Assembly: GCF_000423505.1 (NCBI RefSeq)
Contig: NZ_AUIC01000003.1
Location: 558,001-622,000 of the forward strand
Direction of reading: 5' to 3'
DNA: 64,000 bases
Origin: Pseudoclavibacter soli DSM 23366
GTDB lineage: Bacteria; Actinomycetota; Actinomycetes; Actinomycetales; Microbacteriaceae
Part shown: positions 52,644 to 60,400 of the stretch, piece by piece
Layout of the letters: the number at the start of each line of letters is the position of its first letter
How positions within the stretch are numbered: position 1 is the stretch's first letter
Made by a program: the position numbers and the translations under genes
The notes under the pieces: model-generated
Database searches by the model: none
What the model saw: the letters and a program-made list of their open reading frames with translations, nothing else
What the model was told of the DNA's origin: nothing

Positions 52644-52686
52644 GCAACCACTGAAAAGAGGTCAGGCACTCGATGCCGGCAACCAC
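52632..52686. repeat. Two 20-bp direct repeats beside direct repeat 2
   Basis: CACTCGATGCCGGCAACCAC occurs at 52632-52651 and 52667-52686, 35 bp apart. The first copy overlaps the end of the 68-bp direct repeat. Confidence 0.8.
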
Positions 52687-52707
52687 GCTGCGGGGCCAGC
52701 CCCGCCC

Positions 52708-53454
52708 TCACTCCTCGTCGATGCGCGGCACCACGAGCGGCGACCCACTCAGCGGGTCGGTGATGATCGCGTTGGGCAGCCCGAACACCTCTTCAATCAA
52801 CTCGGTCGACACCACGTCGGCGGTGCTGCCCGTAGTCACGATCTCCCCCTCTTTCATCACGATCAGGTGGGTGGCGTATCTAAAGGCCAAATTGAGCTCG
52901 TGCAACACGGCGACCACTGTGCGTCCGCCTCGGTGCAGCCGGCGAGCGAGGTTGAGCACCTCGACCTGGTGGGCGATATCGAGGTAGGTGGTGGGCTCGT
53001 CGAGCAGCAGCAGCGGGGTCTGCTGCGCCAGAGCCATCGCGATCCAGACTCGCTGACGCTGCCCGCCCGACAGCTGGTCGATCGTGCGATCGGCCAGGTC
53101 GGTGACGTTCGCCGCGGTCATCGCTTCGATCACGGCTTGTTCGTCGGTGGATGTCCACTGCCGCAGCAGGTTCTGGTGCGGGTACCGGCCGCGCGCCACG
53201 AGATCCGACACGATGATTCCTTCAGGGGCACTCGGATTCTGTGGCAGCAAGCCGAGGCGACGAGCCACCTCTTTGGGCGCATATTCGGTGATCTCGCGGT
53301 CGTCGAGCCACACCGACCCGGCTGCCGGCGGCAGCATGCGGGCCAGCGCCTTGAGCAGCGTCGACTTGCCGCAGGCGTTCGGGCCCGCGGCGGCCACGGC
53401 GACGGCCATCAGCGCGACACCGATGATCACCATCAGCAGACGAGAGCGCTCCAC
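52708..53454 (-). CDS. Chimeric FepC-type ABC ATPase with a permease-derived N-terminus
   Basis: The 248-residue product has an intact ATPase core: Walker A GPNACGKST (24-32), Q loop LLPQNPSAP, signature LSGGQRQRVWIA, Walker B LLLLDEPTTYLD and switch His in LHELN, the FepC/FecE iron-siderophore type. But its first 22 residues, ERSRLLMVIIGVALMAVAVA, are a transmembrane stretch of a FecCD permease, joined at the shared GP dipeptide. The normal first 35 or so ATPase residues, including the A-loop aromatic, are missing. A deletion between permease and ATPase genes explains this. GTG start 53454. Function is doubtful. Confidence 0.85.
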   Translation of the reverse strand: MERSRLLMVIIGVALMAVAVAAAGPNACGKSTLLKALARMLPPAAGSVWLDDREITEYAPKEVARRLGLLPQNPSAPEGIIVSDLVARGRYPHQNLLRQWTSTDEQAVIEAMTAANVTDLADRTIDQLSGGQRQRVWIAMALAQQTPLLLLDEPTTYLDIAHQVEVLNLARRLHRGGRTVVAVLHELNLAFRYATHLIVMKEGEIVTTGSTADVVSTELIEEVFGLPNAIITDPLSGSPLVVPRIDEE

Positions 53455-53737
53455 GCACTCACGAGATTGCCAAGGTGATTCTCGAAGACCCAGCCCATCT
53501 TTCGACGATTGAAGACTGGGCGGTCAAGTTCCCGCGTTCAAGCGCGAATTCGGGCGCCCGCCGCTGTCGTTCATGGTCGACAGCGGCTCATGGACCGAAG
53601 ATCGGGCGGCAGCCGAAGCCCAGGCCGCAGCCACTGCAGCGGTGCTCGAGCAGCAGACTCAACAGGCGTATCGCGAGCGGTTCGGGCTGCCCGAACCGAT
53701 TGGTACGAACAGGGAAGTCGAGACAGACGAGCACTGA
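53455..53737 (+). pseudogene. AraC-family regulator remnant with frameshift
   Basis: From 53460 the plus strand reads HEIAKVILEDPAHLSTIEDWAV, the first helix of an AraC-type HTH, and after a frameshift near 53530-53540 the frame 1 nt later reads FKREFGRPPLSF, the second helix. It then ends at TGA 53735 after TEDRAAAEAQAAATAAVLEQ and so on, which does not look like AraC. The effector domain and the sequence between helices are missing. AraC regulators commonly sit next to siderophore uptake genes, matching the ruined ABC locus. Assignment is by eye. Confidence 0.55.
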
Positions 53738-53870
53738 GCGGGCCATGCGGCTCTGCCAGCTCAGCGCATAGCCGGTACTCAGGCGTGGCTGAGCACACGC
53801 ACTGGTGAAGCAGATAGCCTTACTGACGTTCCGTACCCTTCGTAGGGTTCTTGTCTTCCCAGAAAGCACG

Positions 53871-55457
53871 ATGAGCGCAACCCCCGAGTCTCCTGAGCCC
53901 ACGCACTCTCCCCGACCCTCCAGGTCGTGGTCACGCAGGCAGTGGATATGGCTGAGCGCACTCAGCCTGGTCGCAGTGGCTGCGTTCAACTGGCCGCTGC
54001 TGTCGATCTCGGTGTGGTTCGATGAGGGGTTCACCGATACCTTGATTGGCTTCTCCTTCGCAGACATCTGGCGGTACACCGCAGCCGACGTGCACCCTCC
54101 CCTGTATTACTGGACTCTCAAGGCCTGGAGTCTCATGTTCGGCGACTCAGTGGTCGCACTGCGCATGCTGAGCGTCACATTCGCCGCTGCTGCCATCGTG
54201 TTGGCCACCAGGCTGGCCTCGCTCCTGTTCTCGAAGCGTGCTGCCACAGCCACCGCAATCGCCCTGTTCATCTCACCCGTCACGCTACGGTACGCCCACG
54301 AGATGCGTATGTATGCCATGGTCGCCATGTTGGCATTCGCCGCGACACTCATGCTGCTGCGAGCCAGCGCATCCGGCCGACGCCGTGACTGGACGATCTA
54401 TGGCCTGCTGATCGCCGCCGGCATGTGGACGCACTACTTCATGGTGTTGGTCTGGCTGTCGCACTGGGCGTGGCGTGCAGTGGCTGTGCACCGAACCGCC
54501 CCCGGGTGGCAGGCGTGGATGCGCGCCTTTTTCAGCCGCAGCTGGCTCGCCACGCACATGCTGGGCATCGCCCTGTTTTTGCCCTGGGTGCCTGCCGTTG
54601 TCACTCAGATGAAGACGGTGCGCAAAGGCGGCTTCTGGATCCCCGAGGTTTCATGGTCGACGCTGCCGGGATTCGTCTCGGATACGCTCGCGTTTCGAGA
54701 GTTCGGCGAACTGAGTGTGCCAGAGGGCATCTGCATTTTTGCCATCGCTGCTGCCTGCGTCGTGCTGGGCGTGCGCGCTTGGCGGCGCAGTGCCGGGCGG
54801 GCACGTCGCGGCTGGCTGCTGCTGTTCTGTTTGGCCGGAGTGCCGCCGGTGCTACTGCTGCTGTTCTCGCTACCGCCGTTGACCTCGTCGTTCATTTCGA
54901 GGTATCTCGTGCCCTCGTCACTGGCGCTGACCATGATCGCCGCGATCGCTGTGACTTGGCCTGATCATGGTCGCGTATGGCGCTTCGTTCGCGGCGCCAC
55001 CGGCATCGCACTCGTCGCCACTCTCTGCTTTGGCATGGCCGCAGAGTATCGGCTGGGTGATTTCAACAAAGTCGAGCAGGCGAGCAGCGAATCACAGTCA
55101 CTGATCGCACAGATCAGAGAGCGCTCCGGCGACAACGCCGTGATCGTCGCAGATACTCCCATCTTCTACTACGAGGCCTCGACCTACGAAACCGATGCGT
55201 CGCCAGTGCTCTATATTCCACCATTGACATATGAGTGGGGATCGCTTGCGATGCTCAAAGACACAGACATCGGGCGTGCTGACGATCTGCCCCGGCTGGC
55301 CGCGGACAATGGGTCGATCTGGGTGATCTCACAGGTGCAGCAGTCGTCCTTTGGCGAGGGATACGACGGCCTCGCCGAGCTGTCACGATTCACTATGACC
55401 GACCCGATCACCGGGCGCGACCTTTACCTTGCCGTGCAGTACGGGGCGACGTCGTGA
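53871..55457 (+). CDS. GT-C fold membrane glycosyltransferase (GT39/ArnT-like)
   Basis: The 528-residue protein has about ten transmembrane segments and a large C-terminal extracytoplasmic region (from about residue 385). Its first outer loop has the GT-C signature: WFDEGFTDTLIGF with acidic pair and DVHPPLYYWTLKAW, as in protein O-mannosyltransferase and ArnT-like enzymes that transfer sugars from polyprenyl phosphates to surface acceptors. The acceptor is unknown. ATG 53871 with weak AGAAAG upstream; an earlier in-frame ATG (53805) would add a leader without support. It lies between the AraC relic and ynfA-like gene. Confidence 0.85.
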   Translation: MSATPESPEPTHSPRPSRSWSRRQWIWLSALSLVAVAAFNWPLLSISVWFDEGFTDTLIGFSFADIWRYTAADVHPPLYYWTLKAWSLMFGDSVVALRMLSVTFAAAAIVLATRLASLLFSKRAATATAIALFISPVTLRYAHEMRMYAMVAMLAFAATLMLLRASASGRRRDWTIYGLLIAAGMWTHYFMVLVWLSHWAWRAVAVHRTAPGWQAWMRAFFSRSWLATHMLGIALFLPWVPAVVTQMKTVRKGGFWIPEVSWSTLPGFVSDTLAFREFGELSVPEGICIFAIAAACVVLGVRAWRRSAGRARRGWLLLFCLAGVPPVLLLLFSLPPLTSSFISRYLVPSSLALTMIAAIAVTWPDHGRVWRFVRGATGIALVATLCFGMAAEYRLGDFNKVEQASSESQSLIAQIRERSGDNAVIVADTPIFYYEASTYETDASPVLYIPPLTYEWGSLAMLKDTDIGRADDLPRLAADNGSIWVISQVQQSSFGEGYDGLAELSRFTMTDPITGRDLYLAVQYGATS

Positions 55458-55466
55458 GTCTGGGGA

Positions 55467-55805
55467 TCAGTCGAGCCCCCGGGGAGCGAACATAATAACG
55501 CTCACGCCGGCCAGGCAGATCGCCGCGCCCACCCAGTCCCAGAGCGTGGGCCGAAAACCGTCGACGAGCATCCCCCAGGCCAATGAACCGATGATGAACA
55601 CCCCGCCATATGCGGCCAGCACCCGCCCGAAATCGGCATCTGGCTGCAGCGAGGCGACGAACCCGTAAACGCCGAGCGCCATCACCCCGAGGCCGGCGAA
55701 CCACCACGGGCGAGATTCGTGCACTGCCTGCCAGACCAGCCAGGCGCCGCCGATCTCGGCGATCGCAGCGAGCATGAACAGCACGGTCACGCGCAGCAGG
55801 TGCAT
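55467..55805 (-). CDS. UPF0060 / YnfA family membrane protein
   Basis: The 112-residue protein has four transmembrane helices and the family motifs [58 protein letters not shown]. It resembles the small multidrug resistance fold, but its transport function is unproven. The 3' end is 9 bp from the convergent glycosyltransferase gene. Confidence 0.94.
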   Translation of the reverse strand: MHLLRVTVLFMLAAIAEIGGAWLVWQAVHESRPWWFAGLGVMALGVYGFVASLQPDADFGRVLAAYGGVFIIGSLAWGMLVDGFRPTLWDWVGAAICLAGVSVIMFAPRGLD

Positions 55806-55849
55806 GGGCCAGCTCCTTTCAGTGCGGTGGATGCGCCAGGCTCAGCTCG

Positions 55850-56617
55850 TCACCGCAGCGCGAGCAGCTGCTCGTGCAACACCTCAAGGGTGGGGGCTTT
55901 CTCTGCCGCACCCTGACCGGGCTTAGTCGCGATTTGATGGGTGAACGAGTCGATGCGACGGCTGGTGTCGCGCAGGTCATAGTACGTGGTGACGACCTGG
56001 TCGTACTCGGCGAGCGCTTGCTGGTACGAGTCAATCTCGGGGTACGCGTCGGTGGCCGTCAGGATGCTCTGCGGCAGTCGCGGCTTCAGCTGAGGCTGCT
56101 GGTCAGGGTGCCCGATGATCAACCCCACCAGCGGGAAGGTGCGCTTGGGCAGCCCCAGTGCGCGGATCACCTTGCGCGGGTCGCCGCCGATGCTGCCCAA
56201 GTAGACCGTGCCGAGGCCAAGTGACTCGGCCGCGACCACCACGTTCTGCGCGGCGATCAGCACGTCTTCGACGCCCTGCAGAAACAGCGGCATGGTCTCA
56301 AGCACCGCCACGTCGGCATCCTGCTCTTCGCGGATGCGCGCGTTGCGGTAGAGGTCGACCACGAACACGAACAGCTCGCCGCGATCTCCACCGACATAGG
56401 GCTGGCCCGAAGCCTCGAAGATCTGCTGTCGCACCTCGAGGTCTTTGACTCGAATGATGGTGCGCTGCTGATAGAAGCTGCTGGTGGGTGCCTGGCGCGC
56501 GACTTCAAGCAGAGTCGCGATGGTGTGCTCGTCGACCGGTTCGTCGGTGTATGCGCGGATGGTGCGGTGCGCCAGCTGCGTGGCGATGGTGTCGTTGGCT
56601 GGGTGCTGGTCGCTCAT
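55850..56617 (-). CDS. NADPH-dependent flavin/nitro-oxidoreductase (NfsA/FRP type)
   Basis: The 255-residue protein has RTIRAYTDEPVDEHTIATLLEVARQAPTSSFYQQRTII at the N-terminus, AAESLGLGTVYLGSIGGDPRKVI and GLPKRTFPLVGLIIGHPDQQPQLKPRLP, as in NfsA/FRP nitroreductases that bind FMN and use NADPH. GAGGAG 7 nt before ATG 56617 fixes the start; the frame remains open upstream across the tRNA gene but that part is not coding. It may act in detoxification. Confidence 0.92.
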   Translation of the reverse strand: MSDQHPANDTIATQLAHRTIRAYTDEPVDEHTIATLLEVARQAPTSSFYQQRTIIRVKDLEVRQQIFEASGQPYVGGDRGELFVFVVDLYRNARIREEQDADVAVLETMPLFLQGVEDVLIAAQNVVVAAESLGLGTVYLGSIGGDPRKVIRALGLPKRTFPLVGLIIGHPDQQPQLKPRLPQSILTATDAYPEIDSYQQALAEYDQVVTTYYDLRDTSRRIDSFTHQIATKPGQGAAEKAPTLEVLHEQLLALR

Positions 56618-56744
56618 TCGGGCTCCTCGGGTCTTCTGATGTGGAGGCGCGGGGCCTCGTTGGTCAGCTGGTGTCGTCGTTTGCCACGTGCGGCCCCGCT
56701 GGTGACCAGCGATCGCACACCGTGGCGAACGACGACGCAGACAG

Positions 56745-56818
56745 TGCCCCCAGTGGGACTCGAACCCACACTGTGCCGATTTTAAGTCGGCTGCCTCTGC
56801 CGATTGGGCTATGGGGGC
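56745..56818 (-). tRNA. tRNA-Leu (UAA), short variable loop
   Basis: The minus strand forms a 74-nt cloverleaf: acceptor GCCCCCA/TGGGGGC, anticodon stem GCCGA/TCGGC with loop CTTAAAA (anticodon TAA), and T arm GTGGG/CCCAC. The anticodon reads UUA, hence Leu. Bacterial tRNA-Leu normally has a long variable arm (class II); here only about five bases lie between anticodon and T stems. A -10-like TAAGAT is at 56831-56836 on the minus strand. Confidence 0.85.
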
Positions 56819-56846
56819 GGCGACCCTCACATCTTACGCGGGCAGC

Positions 56847-56983
56847 GTACCTTCCTGCCCAGTGATCACGACGATGATGCCGCTGCGGCTGGTGCCTAAG
56901 CCCGAGATTCCGGGGTTCTTGGCGTGCACTCCGCAACCATCTGCACACGACACAAATGATCGATGGGCAATTCTGCACAGGCA
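56847..56983. repeat. Intergenic element B with TGCCCAGTGATC arms
   Basis: The left arm (TTCCTGCCCAGTGATC) and the inverted right arm (GATGGGCAATTCTGCACAGG) bound 137 bp between tRNA-Leu and lemA. Arms match those of element A (23508-23645) in sequence, order and spacing, while the interior differs. The left arm lies just upstream of the tRNA promoter region. Confidence 0.6.
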
Positions 56984-57055
56984 CCCTCTGTGCCCGCCGA
57001 AAACACCACGGTAGACTGGTTCCACTTCTGAGACGCATGCCCAAAGGAGGCCGAC

Positions 57056-57625
57056 GTGAGCGGTGGATGGATCGCATTGATCGTGGTGATCGCGTTAGTC
57101 GTGATCATCGGCGGGTGGCTGTGGGCCACCTACAACGGGTTGGTCAGGCTGCGCGTGCGCGTCGACGAAGCATGGAGCGACATCACGGTGCAGCTCAAGC
57201 GCCGGGCCGACCTGATCCCCAACATCATCGAGACGGTCAAGGGCTATGCCAGCCACGAGCGCGAGGTGTTCGAGCGGGTTACCTCTGCACGCAGCGAGAC
57301 CATCTCGGCGCAGAGCCCCGAGCAGGCAGCAGTCGCCGAGAGCCACCTGCAGGGTGCGCTCAAGAGTCTGTTTGCCGTGGCCGAGGCTTACCCCGATCTC
57401 AAGGCCAATCAAAACTTCCTGCATCTGCAGCAAGAGCTCGTCGACACCGAAGACAAGATTCAGGCCTCCCGCCGGTTCTACAACGGTGGTGTGCGCGAGC
57501 TCAACACCAAGATTCAGACCTTCCCGACCAACCTCATCGCTGGTCCCTTCGGCTTCACCGCTCGCGAGTTCTTCGAGGTCGCCGACCCTTCGGCGATCGC
57601 CGAGCCCCCGCGGGTGCAGTTCTGA
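57056..57625 (+). CDS. lemA: LemA family protein
   Basis: The 189-residue protein has an N-terminal membrane helix (about 5-25) followed by the LemA helical domain: YNGLVRLRVRVDEAWSDITVQLKRRADLIPNIIETVKGYASHE, LQGALKSLFAVAEAYPDLKANQNFLHLQQELVDTEDKIQASRRFYN, and FFEVADPS. AAAGGAGG precedes the GTG start. A TAGACT at 57013-57018 is a -10 candidate. LemA is often encoded before HtpX, and the two are thought to work in envelope quality control. Confidence 0.95.
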   Translation: MSGGWIALIVVIALVVIIGGWLWATYNGLVRLRVRVDEAWSDITVQLKRRADLIPNIIETVKGYASHEREVFERVTSARSETISAQSPEQAAVAESHLQGALKSLFAVAEAYPDLKANQNFLHLQQELVDTEDKIQASRRFYNGGVRELNTKIQTFPTNLIAGPFGFTAREFFEVADPSAIAEPPRVQF

Positions 57626-57714
57626 CCGTGACACCCCTGCCTGCCACTGCGTCAAGGGAACGTTCTGCCCAGCACACCACCCGAGTGGGCTGGCAACGCA
57701 CGGAAGGCTGCTGA

Positions 57715-58599
57715 ATGTACCGGGCCATCCGTCAAAACAAAGTGAACACGGTGCTGATCATCATCGTGTTCGTAGCGATCATCGCCGGCCTCGGCTGGAT
57801 CGCCAGCTTGATGTTCGACAACTGGACGATCACAATCTGGGCGCTCGTCGGCGCGGCGATCTACGCGACTATTCAGTACTTTGCGGCCGGTTCTGCAGCC
57901 GTCGCCATGAGTGGTGCGCGCGAGATCACCAAGGCAGAGAACCCGCGGTTGTGGCGCATCGTCGAGAACCTGGCGATCACCACCGGCACCCCGATGCCAC
58001 GCGTGTACATCATGGACGACCCCGCCCCGAATGCCTTCGCCACCGGCCGCGATCCGGAGCATGCCATTGTGTGCGCGACCAGCGGCATCCTTGATCTCAT
58101 GACCGATCGCGAGCTCACCGGTGTGATGGCCCACGAGATGGGGCATGTGCGCAACTACGACATTCGGCTCAACATGATCGTGTTCGGGCTGGTCGCCGCG
58201 GTGGGCATCATCGCCGACATTCTGCTGCGAGTGAGTTTCTTCGGTGGCAACCGACGCAATAACAACAATGGCGGCGGGGTGCTCATGATCGTACTGGCCG
58301 TGCTGGCATCCGTGCTGGCACCGCTGGCGGCGACCTTGGTGCAGCTGGCCGTCTCGCGGCAGCGCGAATACCTCGCCGATGCCACAGGTGCGCTCACCAC
58401 GCGCGACCCCGAGGGGCTGGCCAGCGCACTCGACAAGCTGCAGCGCTACTCGCAACCGCTGCAGCGCGCGAACTCTGCGATGGCGCACATGTACATCGCC
58501 GACCCGCTGAAGCCCGGCGTCATCGACCGCCTGTTCGCCACGCACCCGCCGCTGCCCGACCGCATCCGGCGTCTGCTCGGCAGCGCAGACCACTTCTGA
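57715..58599 (+). CDS. htpX: HtpX-type membrane zinc metalloprotease
   Basis: The 294-residue M48 protease has two N-terminal transmembrane helices (about 13-33 and 37-57), the zinc motif HEMGH in GVMAHEMGHVRNYDIR with the third ligand Glu in SRQREYLADATGA, and a second pair of membrane helices between. HtpX degrades damaged membrane proteins. GGAAGG precedes the ATG. It follows lemA by 89 bp and probably shares its transcription. It is convergent with ndh across a bidirectional terminator. Confidence 0.95.
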   Translation: MYRAIRQNKVNTVLIIIVFVAIIAGLGWIASLMFDNWTITIWALVGAAIYATIQYFAAGSAAVAMSGAREITKAENPRLWRIVENLAITTGTPMPRVYIMDDPAPNAFATGRDPEHAIVCATSGILDLMTDRELTGVMAHEMGHVRNYDIRLNMIVFGLVAAVGIIADILLRVSFFGGNRRNNNNGGGVLMIVLAVLASVLAPLAATLVQLAVSRQREYLADATGALTTRDPEGLASALDKLQRYSQPLQRANSAMAHMYIADPLKPGVIDRLFATHPPLPDRIRRLLGSADHF

Positions 58600-58762
58600 T
58601 TCTCGGGGTGCTGCGGCGCCGCCGCGCTGCTGCCTGCACGTCGCCGCTCGATGGCATGCAGGTTGCCGCTACCAGCACATTCGCGCCACCACTTGGCAGC
58701 ACCCCGCCGGCGCACCACCACTCGCCAACCTGCGCGCTCACTCGCCACTCCAGCACCGCTCG

Positions 58763-58795
58763 GACCAACGAGCACACACACTGACCAACGAGCAC
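58763..58795. repeat. Two GACCAACGAGCAC boxes 20 bp apart
   Basis: GACCAACGAGCAC occurs at 58763-58775 and 58783-58795, i.e. 20 bp apart. Pairs with the same spacing lie near 609-639. They are in the 3' region between htpX and ndh, where a promoter is not expected. Confidence 0.65.
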
Positions 58796-58818
58796 GCAGC
58801 ACGGCAACTGCAGACACA

Positions 58819-58859
58819 AAGAAGCGCCCCGCCGGTGGTTTACCAGCGGGGCGCTTCTT
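58819..58859. terminator. Bidirectional terminator between htpX and ndh
   Basis: A perfect 14-bp stem (AAGAAGCGCCCCGC and complement) with a 13-nt loop lies between the convergent htpX and ndh genes. Purine and pyrimidine runs on both sides allow function in either direction. Confidence 0.88.
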
Positions 58860-58871
58860 GCAGCTCAGCGA

Positions 58872-60338
58872 CTACTTCGCGTCGTCGGCCTGAGGCTCAG
58901 CCTTCTTGTCTGCTGCTTTCTCGGCCTTGGCCTCAGCAGGCTTCTCAGCCTTCTTGTCTGCAGCCTTCTCGGCCTTGGCCTCAGCAGGCTTCGCGTCGTC
59001 AGCAGGCTTCGGCTTGGGGCGTGAGGCGAACTCTTCGAAGAACGCGCGCGGGTTCTGCACGTGTGTGGTGGTCGCGATGTCGCGACCCAGCCAGATCTGG
59101 TGCCACCAGTCGCCGAACACACGCCACTTGCGCTCCCACGTGGGGATAGCCAGGCCGTGGTAGCCGCGGTGGAACAGCCAGGCGATGCCACCCTTGAGGG
59201 CGAACTTCTTCTTGCCCCCGGTGAACACGCCGTTGCCCACGCCGAGGCCAGCGACAGCACCAGCCGGCTTGTGCACGTAGTCGACCGGCTGATCGCCACG
59301 CAGCGAGGCGACGATGTTCTTGCCCAAGCGACGTGCCTGACGCACTGCGTGCTGCGCGTTCGGCACGCACGAGCCATCGAAGGGCAGGCCGTTGCCCGTC
59401 ACGTCAGGCACCTGGGTGGAGTCGCCAGCACCCCAGACGCCCTCGATGATGCCGTCGTCATCGGTGGCACGAAGGTCTGCGCGCAGACGCAGGCGACCGC
59501 GCGGCTCAAGCGGAAGGTCGCTGTTGCGCAGCACCGGGTTGGCCATCTGACCAGCGGTCCAGATGATCACGTCGGTGGGGAACTTGTCGCCCTTCGACGT
59601 CTCGACCACGCCGTCGACGGCGCTGGTGACCTGCGTCTCGAGGTGCACCGTTGCATGGCGCTTGGCCAGATCGGCGATGACCCACTTGGCAGTTTCGAGC
59701 GAGACCTCGGGCATAATGCGGTCAGCAGCCTCGATGAGGTGGAACTGCAGCTCGTCTTCGGTGATCTCAGGGTAGTGCTTGAGCAGCTTGGTGGCCAGGC
59801 CGCGCACCTCGGCGAAGCCCTCAATGCCAGCGAAGCCGCCGCCGACCACTACGAAGGTCAGCAGGCGCTGGCGCTCGGGCCCGGCGGGCAGGTTTGCCGC
59901 ACGGTCGAAGTTGGTAGTCACCTTGTTGCGGATCCACTCGGCTTCTTCGACAGACTTCAGACCGATGGCATTGTCGGCGATGCCCGGAATGGGGAAGGTG
60001 CGCGAAACGGCGCCCAGCGTCACGACCAGCACATCGTAGGCCAGGGTGTAGGGCTCGCCGCCCTCAGCCTGCACCGTGACCTGCTTATCGGCGTTGGAGA
60101 TGCCGGTAACCTTCGCATTCACCACCTGAGTGGTCTTCAGATGACGACGGTGAGGCACCAGCACGTGGCGCGGCTCGATCGAGCCCGCGGCAACCTCGGG
60201 CAGGAAGGGCTGGTAGGTGAGATATGGTCGCGCGTCGACCAGGGTGACCTCTGCCTCACCCTTGTTAAGCAGCTTCTCGAGAGTGCGGGCAGTATAGAAA
60301 CCCGCGTATCCTCCACCGATGATCAGGATCTTGGTCAC
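58872..60338 (-). CDS. ndh: Type II NADH dehydrogenase (NDH-2)
   Basis: The 488-residue flavoprotein oxidises NADH and reduces quinones without pumping protons. FAD site TKILIIGGGYAGFYTARTLEKLL, NADH site VVVGGGFAGIEGFAEV, and the quinone/FAD segment GDSTQVPDVTGNGLPFDGSCVPNAQHAVRQAR are conserved, followed by an amphipathic membrane helix region. The last about 50 residues are low-complexity Lys/Ala/Glu, with KPAEAKAEKAADKKAE repeated. GTG start with AAAGGAA upstream. Single gene, ends at a bidirectional terminator. Confidence 0.95.
   Translation of the reverse strand: MTKILIIGGGYAGFYTARTLEKLLNKGEAEVTLVDARPYLTYQPFLPEVAAGSIEPRHVLVPHRRHLKTTQVVNAKVTGISNADKQVTVQAEGGEPYTLAYDVLVVTLGAVSRTFPIPGIADNAIGLKSVEEAEWIRNKVTTNFDRAANLPAGPERQRLLTFVVVGGGFAGIEGFAEVRGLATKLLKHYPEITEDELQFHLIEAADRIMPEVSLETAKWVIADLAKRHATVHLETQVTSAVDGVVETSKGDKFPTDVIIWTAGQMANPVLRNSDLPLEPRGRLRLRADLRATDDDGIIEGVWGAGDSTQVPDVTGNGLPFDGSCVPNAQHAVRQARRLGKNIVASLRGDQPVDYVHKPAGAVAGLGVGNGVFTGGKKKFALKGGIAWLFHRGYHGLAIPTWERKWRVFGDWWHQIWLGRDIATTTHVQNPRAFFEEFASRPKPKPADDAKPAEAKAEKAADKKAEKPAEAKAEKAADKKAEPQADDAK
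58896..58991 (-). repeat. Two tandem 48-bp units in the ndh 3' end
   Basis: Units at 58896-58943 and 58944-58991 differ at only a few positions and encode KPAEAKAEKAADKKAE twice in the charged tail of Ndh. Confidence 0.85.
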
Positions 60339-60400
60339 AATGTTCCTTTGCGCAGATGACGTATTACCCGCCTAATCTACTCCAAAGATCTGTGGATTTC

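Noticed and set aside
56618-56830. N-terminal extension of the flavin reductase
   Set aside because: It would translate the tRNA-Leu gene; a good ribosome site precedes ATG 56617.
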